A stretch of 64,000 nucleotides of DNA, from NCBI GenBank assembly GCA_052143535.1, contig JBKQSS010000061.1, positions 1-64,000 of the forward strand. The letters are read 5' to 3'. Position numbers and translations under genes: made by a program. This DNA comes from JADGRA01 sp052143535 (GTDB taxonomy: Bacteria > Myxococcota > Myxococcia > Myxococcales > Myxococcaceae). This document shows, piece after piece, positions 58,342 to 64,000 of this stretch (position 1 is its first letter; each line of letters opens with the position of its first letter). Under the pieces are notes generated by a model. That model was not told the DNA's origin. It did not search any database and saw only the letters and a program-made list of their open reading frames with translations.

Positions 58342-58658
58342 CGTAGCCCTTGCGGGCCCGAGGTCCAGCCACCACGCCTCCCGAGAAGAGGAGGCCCCGG
58401 AGTTCTCGCCTCGGTGCTTCTCTTCTTCCCGCATCTCGCGCCGAAGCCGAAAATTTGGGAGCCCGCTAGCCTGAGAGAGGGCGGGCGGGTTCGCCGACTC
58501 TGGGTCGCCATTCCGCTGCTCCCAGCGGTTGACGGTGCTGATGCCTTCTCGCTGCGGCAGCGAGTCACGGCGTAAGCTCCCCGTCCAAGCACGCACCGAG
58601 GACCATCGGTGTCCCGTTGAAGCGACAGCTCACCCCATTGCCCTAAACCGAGGTGGAG
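58342..58658. other. Intergenic stretch, no gene recognised
   Basis: About 317 bp between same-strand genes. Short frames lack family-like sequence. The right edge carries AGGTGGAG, the ribosome-binding site of the next gene. Confidence 0.5.
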
Positions 58659-59908
58659 ATGAATTGCTTGCTTCTGGTAGTCCTCGCCGCCGCCGCGCCC
58701 GGTGTTGCGCCGACATCGGTTGTGCCAAGCGAGGAGGCTGCGCTTCGTCAGGCTCGCGAACTGCTTCGCAAGACGCCGCTCGTGGACGGCCACAATGACA
58801 CCGCTTGGCTCATCCGCGAGGACGCCATCTCGCACGGCGTGGTGGAGCTCTACGACTTGCGCAAGCCTGGCCGCCACGAGACGGACTTGGCGCGCCTTCG
58901 GGCCGGTGGTGTCTCCGCCCAGTTTTGGAGCGTCTGGATTCCTTCGGTCGATGCGGGCAGCGCGCGGCTGCAACTGGAGCAAATCGACATTGCTCGCCGA
59001 ATGATTGCCGCCTATCCGGAGGTGCTGGTCTTCGCCACCCGCGCCTCCGACATCCGAGCGGCACAGCGGGCGGGAAAAATTGCCTCCTTCCTGGGGATGG
59101 AGAATGGCCGCGCCCTGGAAAACAGCCTGGGGGCCCTCCGCAGCTACTATGCCCTCGGCGTCCGGTACAGACACACGGCCGCGACACCGACTGGGCCGAT
59201 TCTGCCACCGACGAGCCGAAGCATCACGGGCTCACCGCCTTCGGGCGGGAGGTGGTCCACGAGATGAACCGTTTGGGCATGCTGGTCGACATCGGCCACG
59301 TCTCAGCGGCGGTAATGAATCAAGTCCTCGATATCTCCGAGGCGCCTGTCATTTTCTCGCACTCAAGTGCCAAGGCCTTGACGGACCATCCACGAAACGT
59401 CCCCGACGAGGTGCTGCAGCGCATGCCCAAGAACGGGGGTGTGGTGATGGTGACCTTCGTCCCTCCGTTCGTCTCACAAGAAGTCGCGGAATGGTTTCGC
59501 CCGATTGAGAGGACGATGCAAGGAGCCATCACCGTCCAGGAGATGCATCGCTTGCAAGTGGAGCGCGCCAACGTCGCCGGTCCCATGCCCAAGGCCACGC
59601 TGGCTCAGGTGGCCGACCACATTGAGCACGTCGCAAAGGTGGCGGGCGTCGACCACGTTGGCATCGGCTGTGACTTCGCCGGCGAGGGCGGCCCTTTCGG
59701 CCTCGAGGATGTGAGTCGCTATCCATACCTCTTTGCCGAACTTATCCGTCGCGGTTGGAAGGACGAGGACCTCCGAAAGCTGGCCGGTGAAAATTTCATC
59801 CGCGCCTTCGCCCAAGCCGAAGCGGTCGCCGCTCGATTGCAGCGAGCACGCCCCGCGTCGACGGCAACCATCGACGCTCTGGACAAGCCACCCGAGGGGC
59901 AGCACTGA
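58659..59908 (+). pseudogene. Membrane dipeptidase (M19), frameshifted
   Basis: A renal-dipeptidase-family metalloenzyme split in two frames. The first (58659-~59177) has a signal peptide, the zinc motif VDGHNDTAW and the bridging Glu in FLGMENGRAL. The second (~59178-59908) has DIGHVSAAVM, IFSHSSAKAL and VGIGCDFAGEG, supplying the remaining ligands and the C-terminus. At ~59168-59180, where relatives read GVRYxTLTH, only two bases replace nine, i.e. about a 7-base deletion. Either a recent pseudogene or an assembly error. If intact it would cleave dipeptides, including D-amino-acid ones, in the periplasm. Confidence 0.78.
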
Positions 59909-59988
59909 GGCTGATGAAGAAGCGCTGGCCGTGGCGGCTTGAGCACCAATCCGCACCGGCAAAACCAACCTAGGCTACGCTCGACTTC

Positions 59989-62553
59989 GTGCTCTTAGCG
60001 GCAGGTAGCAAGGTCGGTCCGTACGAGGTCCTAACGCTACTCGGCGCGGGCGGAATGGCCGAGGTCTACCGGGCGAGGGATGGCCGGATTGGCCGCGACG
60101 TGGCCATCAAGGTCATGTCCGAAGCGCTGAGCGCCGACGGTCCCCTGCTGGAGCGCTTCGAGCGCGAGGCCAAGCTGGCCGGTTCACTGAACCACCCCAA
60201 CGTCGTCTCGCTGTACGACGTCGGGCTTCAGGACGGTAAGCCCTACTTCGTGACAGAGCTCCTCCAAGGCGACTCGCTACGCGAGCGTCTCGCTAAGGGG
60301 CCGATTCCGGTCGCGCTGGCACTCGACTGGGCGGCGCAGATCTCTCATGGGCTGGCGGCGGCGCACGAGCGGGGAATTGTCCATCGAGACTTGAAGCCGG
60401 AGAATGTCTTCATTACGCGCGAGGGAACCGTCAAAGTCATCGACTTTGGCATCGCCAAGCTGGTCGAAGCGGCTCTCGAAGCGACTCCCCACGGTTTGAT
60501 GGACGAGACGCTGACCCCCGCGGGAGGACACACCGGCACCGGAATGGTGCTCGGCACCCCCGGCTACATGTCGCCCGAGCAGGTGCGGGGAGACAAGGTC
60601 GACGCCCGAACGGACTTCTTCAGCCTCGGCGCGGTGCTCTACGAGATGCTGTCCTCCAGACGGGCCTTCCCGGCGAACTCGGTGGTGGAGAGCGGGTACG
60701 CCATCATCCACAACGACCCCGAGCCGCTGCCCGATGCGGTTCCGGCGGCGGTTGTCCAAGTGGTGCAGCGGTGTTTGGAGAAGGACCCCGCTCGTCGGTT
60801 CCATTCGGCGCGTGACCTCGCTTTCCATTTGGACCTGTTGCGATCGCCCACCGGAGCTGTGACGCCCTCGACGGCTCGCAGCGCGCGCACCGAGATTCGC
60901 CGCCGGTCAAGCTGGTGGCACGGGCCACTCGTTGCCACCCTGGCTGCAGTGAGCGTGGGTTTCGCCGCGTACTTTGTCGGCCGCGACAGTCGGCCGCCTC
61001 TGCCTTCGGTTGACATGGCGACTTTTCGCTGGGGAAGAGTCTCAGCCGGTCGCTTCAACCACGATGGGCGGGTTGTCTTCAGCGCCGCCTGGAATGGGCA
61101 ACCACTCGAAGTCTTCACGCGACCGGCCGGCAGCAACGATGCCCAACCTTTGGGCCTACACAACGCGGCACTCCTTGCCGTTTCGGGCACCGGCGAGCTA
61201 GCCGTGTTGTTACGCCCTCGGTTGGTCGATGCCGTCGAGCGCGGCACCCTCGCAGTCGCCTCTGCGGCCGGAGGGACTGCACGGGAGGTTGCAGAGGACG
61301 TCGAATACGCGGATTGGTCCTCGAAGGGTGAGCTGGCCGTGGTCCGAGTCATCGGCGGCAAACGCCAACTCGAGTACCCGCTTGGAACGCCCCTCTTCGA
61401 AACGGCGGGATGGATTGTCAACCCGCGTGTTTCTCCGCGCGGGGACGCGGTTGCCTTCCTCCACGCAGAGCCCGCGGTACCGCAGCAAGCGCTGGTGGTC
61501 GACCGGCACGGTCAGGTGCGCTCGCTGGCAAGCTTAAGCCCGCTCGGGGGCGGCACCGGCCTGGCCTGGACGCCGAGCGGAGAGGAGGTGTGGGTCTCGA
61601 CCACCGATGCGCTGTGGGCCAATCGCCTCTCGGGGGCCTGGAAGCTGGTCTACCAAGGCGTTTACGAAATGCGACTTGAGGACATCGCTCCCAACGGCGC
61701 AGTCCTTGTCAACGCCCAGGACTCGCGGCGTGACCTCACCTTCGTGCCACCAGATGGCCGAGCGCAGCGACAGCTCTCTTGGTCGGACAGGACCTTCCTC
61801 GCCGGCCTGTCCGATGACGGCGGACAGGTGCTGTTCAGTCGTTTCTCGAACGGGTCGTTCACCTTCATCGAGCCCACGGACGGCTCCCCACCGCTCAAGC
61901 TCGGTCCCGGCTTTGCACTCGCTCTGTCCCACGACGGGAAAACTGCTCTTTCGCGACCTGATGACGACAAGGAGTCCCTGTCCTTGCTGAGCGTCGGCCC
62001 TGGTGCTCCTAAGACGCTCCCGCTGCCCGGGCTAGACCTAGCCGCTGCGCGCTGGCTGCAGGGTGACAAAGGCATTGTTTTCGCCGGTCGAGCGATGCAG
62101 GAGAAGCAGTTCCGGTTGTATCGCGTCGCAGTTGAGGGCGGGTTGCCGAAGCGCGTTTCCGACACAGTCATCAGCCCGCCTTACTTGGAGCTGTCAAAGG
62201 ACGACCGATTCGTCGCCACGCGAGACCTCGAAGACGTCGTGACGCTTTTCCCTCTGGACGGAGGCCCACCTGTTCCACTGCCAGAACTCGGCAAGGACGC
62301 GGTGCCCGCCGGATGGACAATGACTGGTCAGCTCTGGGTGAGGTCTCTCGACGTCCCCAGTCGGATGCGTCGCTACGACGTTCGGAGCCGGCGCATTCTC
62401 GAGGAGCGCACCCTCACGCCGAGCGACCCGACTGGCGTGTGGCGAATTCCGCAAGTCCACATGACGCCCGATGGCCGGGCGGTGGCCTTCGACTATGAGC
62501 GAAGCCTCGGCTACCTGTATGTGCTGGAAGGGCTGGCGCCGCCGAGGTGGTGA
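59989..62553 (+). CDS. Ser/Thr kinase with C-terminal beta-propeller
   Basis: An 854-residue single-pass kinase. The kinase domain (~10-290) is intact: GAGGMAEVY loop, K41, HRDLKPEN with D134, DFG at 152-154, and GTPGYMSPEQ. A hydrophobic helix near 305-325 follows. Residues ~340-854 form repeated four-stranded blades of TolB/PD40 type (ADWSSKGELAVVRV; PRGDAVAFLHAE; SPDGRAVAFDYE-like DGRAVAFDYERS), probably periplasmic. Such kinases are common in Myxococcota and Acidobacteria. GTG 59989 start. No linked regulator. Confidence 0.92.
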   Translation: MLLAAGSKVGPYEVLTLLGAGGMAEVYRARDGRIGRDVAIKVMSEALSADGPLLERFEREAKLAGSLNHPNVVSLYDVGLQDGKPYFVTELLQGDSLRERLAKGPIPVALALDWAAQISHGLAAAHERGIVHRDLKPENVFITREGTVKVIDFGIAKLVEAALEATPHGLMDETLTPAGGHTGTGMVLGTPGYMSPEQVRGDKVDARTDFFSLGAVLYEMLSSRRAFPANSVVESGYAIIHNDPEPLPDAVPAAVVQVVQRCLEKDPARRFHSARDLAFHLDLLRSPTGAVTPSTARSARTEIRRRSSWWHGPLVATLAAVSVGFAAYFVGRDSRPPLPSVDMATFRWGRVSAGRFNHDGRVVFSAAWNGQPLEVFTRPAGSNDAQPLGLHNAALLAVSGTGELAVLLRPRLVDAVERGTLAVASAAGGTAREVAEDVEYADWSSKGELAVVRVIGGKRQLEYPLGTPLFETAGWIVNPRVSPRGDAVAFLHAEPAVPQQALVVDRHGQVRSLASLSPLGGGTGLAWTPSGEEVWVSTTDALWANRLSGAWKLVYQGVYEMRLEDIAPNGAVLVNAQDSRRDLTFVPPDGRAQRQLSWSDRTFLAGLSDDGGQVLFSRFSNGSFTFIEPTDGSPPLKLGPGFALALSHDGKTALSRPDDDKESLSLLSVGPGAPKTLPLPGLDLAAARWLQGDKGIVFAGRAMQEKQFRLYRVAVEGGLPKRVSDTVISPPYLELSKDDRFVATRDLEDVVTLFPLDGGPPVPLPELGKDAVPAGWTMTGQLWVRSLDVPSRMRRYDVRSRRILEERTLTPSDPTGVWRIPQVHMTPDGRAVAFDYERSLGYLYVLEGLAPPRW

Positions 62554-62566
62554 GCCGACTGGCCAC

Positions 62567-62755
62567 TCACCAGCCCTTAACCCCGCCCCCAGAGGCTTCA
62601 TCCTTCGCACCGGCGTCGGGCGCGGTTCCGCCATCCCGCATGGAGCCGCCTTTCATCGGTGCTGTCTGCGCCTCCGCACGAGTTGCGCAGCCAGATGCTG
62701 TTCCGACGACGGCACCCCCGAGGACGAGCATTTGAAACAGCTTCTTGAAGAGCAC
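62567..62755 (-). CDS. Very small lipoprotein, GTG start
   Basis: A 62-residue protein. VLFKKLFQMLVLGGAVVGTASGC gives a lipobox at C23; the mature part is only ~40 residues, Gly/Ala/Lys-rich and probably disordered, ending GGGVKGW. GGGAGGAA lies four bases ahead of the GTG at 62755, and the charged KK precedes the hydrophobic core, so this is more likely than the longer frame to 62776. Similar tiny lipoproteins are, as I recall, recurrent in myxobacterial genomes; no role is known. Confidence 0.6.
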   Translation of the reverse strand: MLFKKLFQMLVLGGAVVGTASGCATRAEAQTAPMKGGSMRDGGTAPDAGAKDEASGGGVKGW

Positions 62756-62959
62756 AGTTCCTCCCGCAGTCAGCAATTGGCTGGGGAGGCTAGCCGAATC
62801 GGAACTCCTTTTGCGGTCATTTTTCGAGTCCCAGGCCGTCGCAAGTCCGCAAGGCGGGGAAAGGGCGGTGTGTCGGACCGAAACTGAAGGACCGGTCGGC
62901 GCAAATTCGTCTTCGCCGTCCGCAGCGGGGCCGCGCCCGGGCGAACGTGGCCACAGGGC

Positions 62960-64000
62960 TCACCTGAAGCTCTTCTGCCGCACCCAGAAGTTGGCCACCG
63001 GGAGCTCCAAGCCTCGGCAGACGACGATGTCGAAGTGGCTTTCGTATGGCATCGAGAGCGGGGAAGAGAAGCTGGCGCCGCGCGTCGCCCTTTGGCAGAG
63101 CCGCGCGTCGTCTTGCACGTTGGCGTTCACGTCGATGAGCACCGAGCCGTCATACCGTCGGGGTCCCCACAGCCAGTACTGGTTATGGCCCGAAATGACG
63201 GGGGGAAGGCCAAGGCGCCCCCCGAAGAAGTCGAGCGCGGCCGCTTCGCCGTAGTTGTCCGCAAGCACAACCGCCTTGGCCCGCTCCTCCTCGGGCAGTG
63301 CGCGGTACACCGCTGCAACCGCCTCGGCCAGTTCCGGCCAGCCCTGCATGTCTGCCCAGTCTGGAGGCAGCGGCCCCATTCGTTGGTTTTCGGTCTTCGC
63401 CGCGTCAAGGTGCAAGAGCGGCGCAAGCCGGCCGTGGTAGGCGAGAAATGCGGGAAGGGGCAGCACGGGTAGCGCGTAGGGGACGAGCAGTAGGCCAAAA
63501 AACAAGAGAACGCCGACCAGTGCAACCCGCAGGCTGGGCAGCGAGGCAGTCCACTGCGCCAGCGCCACGCCGCCAGCAGCGAAGAGGACTGGGTAAATGT
63601 TGGCCGGGTAGTAGTGCTTGGCGTGCAGGACGAACATCTCGGCCATCAAGAACAAGTAACCGAGGCCTAGAAAGCGCGTCGACGGTACCCGAAGAAGGAA
63701 GACCAGACCCGACACCCAGACCACCGCCAGGACTGGGTTGTGGATGAGGAATTGCGCTCCAAGAAACTCGACCGGGCCCAGCACGACGTTTTTGCCGTGC
63801 TGCGCATTTCGGAGCAGCTCCCACATCGGAAAGTCTCGGGACGCCTGCCAGAGGACATTGGGGAGCGCGATGAGGACGGCCAGCCCCGCTCCGGCCAAGA
63901 GCCAGCGGTTCCACAGCACTCGCCGCTGGGGCGTCACCAAGAGCGCCACCAGGAGCGCCGACGCAAAGAAGAGGACGCTGTATTTGCTCTCGGCGGCGAA
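62960..64000 (-). CDS. GT39/ArnT-like membrane glycosyltransferase, 5' end outside the window
   Basis: The C-terminal ~346 residues of a polytopic membrane protein resembling the dolichyl-phosphate-mannose/ArnT glycosyltransferase (GT39) family. Helical blocks such as LLAGAGLAVLIALPNVLWQA and VLFAAGGVALAQW alternate with a soluble tail (LADNYGEAAALDFFGGRLGL; GHNQYWLWGPR) typical of bacterial GT39 members. The frame is open past base 64000 (FAAESKYSVLFFASALLVAL), so the N-terminal catalytic Asp region is not visible. It likely transfers a sugar from a lipid carrier in the periplasm. Confidence 0.85.
   Translation of the reverse strand, partial: FAAESKYSVLFFASALLVALLVTPQRRVLWNRWLLAGAGLAVLIALPNVLWQASRDFPMWELLRNAQHGKNVVLGPVEFLGAQFLIHNPVLAVVWVSGLVFLLRVPSTRFLGLGYLFLMAEMFVLHAKHYYPANIYPVLFAAGGVALAQWTASLPSLRVALVGVLLFFGLLLVPYALPVLPLPAFLAYHGRLAPLLHLDAAKTENQRMGPLPPDWADMQGWPELAEAVAAVYRALPEEERAKAVVLADNYGEAAALDFFGGRLGLPPVISGHNQYWLWGPRRYDGSVLIDVNANVQDDARLCQRATRGASFSSPLSMPYESHFDIVVCRGLELPVANFWVRQKSFR

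Noticed and set aside
57436..58596. A 386-residue antisense open frame opposite the DUF4388 receptor
   Set aside because: No domain, and the sense-strand protein has two recognised domains across the same span.

Overview
The window looks like chromosome of a high-GC myxobacterium (Myxococcota) or a close relative. The main signs are GTG/TTG starts, tight GTGA/ATGA overlaps, Hanks-type Ser/Thr kinases fused to PEGA or beta-propeller sensor regions, multi-repeat Big2 lipoproteins, DUF4388 and PilZ proteins, and the thrS-infC-rpmI-rplT-pheS-pheT-ihfA block. This assignment is an inference from gene content; no rRNA is present. There is no CRISPR array, transposase or integrase.

Layout. 0.1-9.9 kb: mostly single genes (a molybdopterin oxidoreductase, two VOC proteins, a Gre-type factor, cupin, thioredoxin, SDR-like protein, TMEM165/GDT1 transporter, LtrA-like membrane protein and a two-module secreted protein). 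10-15.3 kb: a decaying CLC chloride channel, a steroid 5-alpha-reductase-like membrane enzyme, an Omp85/D15 outer-membrane protein and a SulP transporter. 15.4-21.2 kb: a minus-strand run of Ser/Thr kinase, TPR-PEGA protein and an 11-repeat Big2 lipoprotein. 21.3-31.6 kb: the most unusual region, an amidoligase-centred cluster. Its left arm encodes an esterase, a RimK-like ATP-grasp, an M61 peptidase, a second ATP-grasp and a divergent ATP-grasp-like protein. Its opposed right arm encodes a class I amidotransferase, a paralogue of the first ATP-grasp and a GCS2 carboxylate-amine ligase, with a divergent subtilase at the edge. It looks like a pathway that makes, amidates and trims a peptide-like molecule; its product is unknown.

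31.7-40.5 kb: a GT9 glycosyltransferase, SixA-like phosphatase, M2 (ACE-like) dipeptidase, cold-shock protein, Mip-type FKBP and PilZ protein, then a four-gene translationally coupled operon (LPP20, FlgT-like, FecR, unknown). 40.5-49 kb: tRNA-Val, DUF4242, and the translation block ending in ihfA and tRNA-Pro; infC starts at an AUC codon. 49-54.3 kb: a complete branched-chain amino-acid-type ABC transporter operon lying between the intact tRNA-Pro and a decayed 45-bp copy of its 3' half. This segment has abundant GATC sites, which are almost absent from the flanking backbone, so it is probably an acquired island that has lost its integrase. 54.3-64 kb: a small conserved membrane protein, Tat-exported beta-carbonic anhydrase, small lipoproteins, a DUF4388-TM-periplasmic-binding-protein fusion receptor, a frameshifted M19 dipeptidase, a kinase/beta-propeller protein and a GT39-type membrane protein that runs off the right edge.
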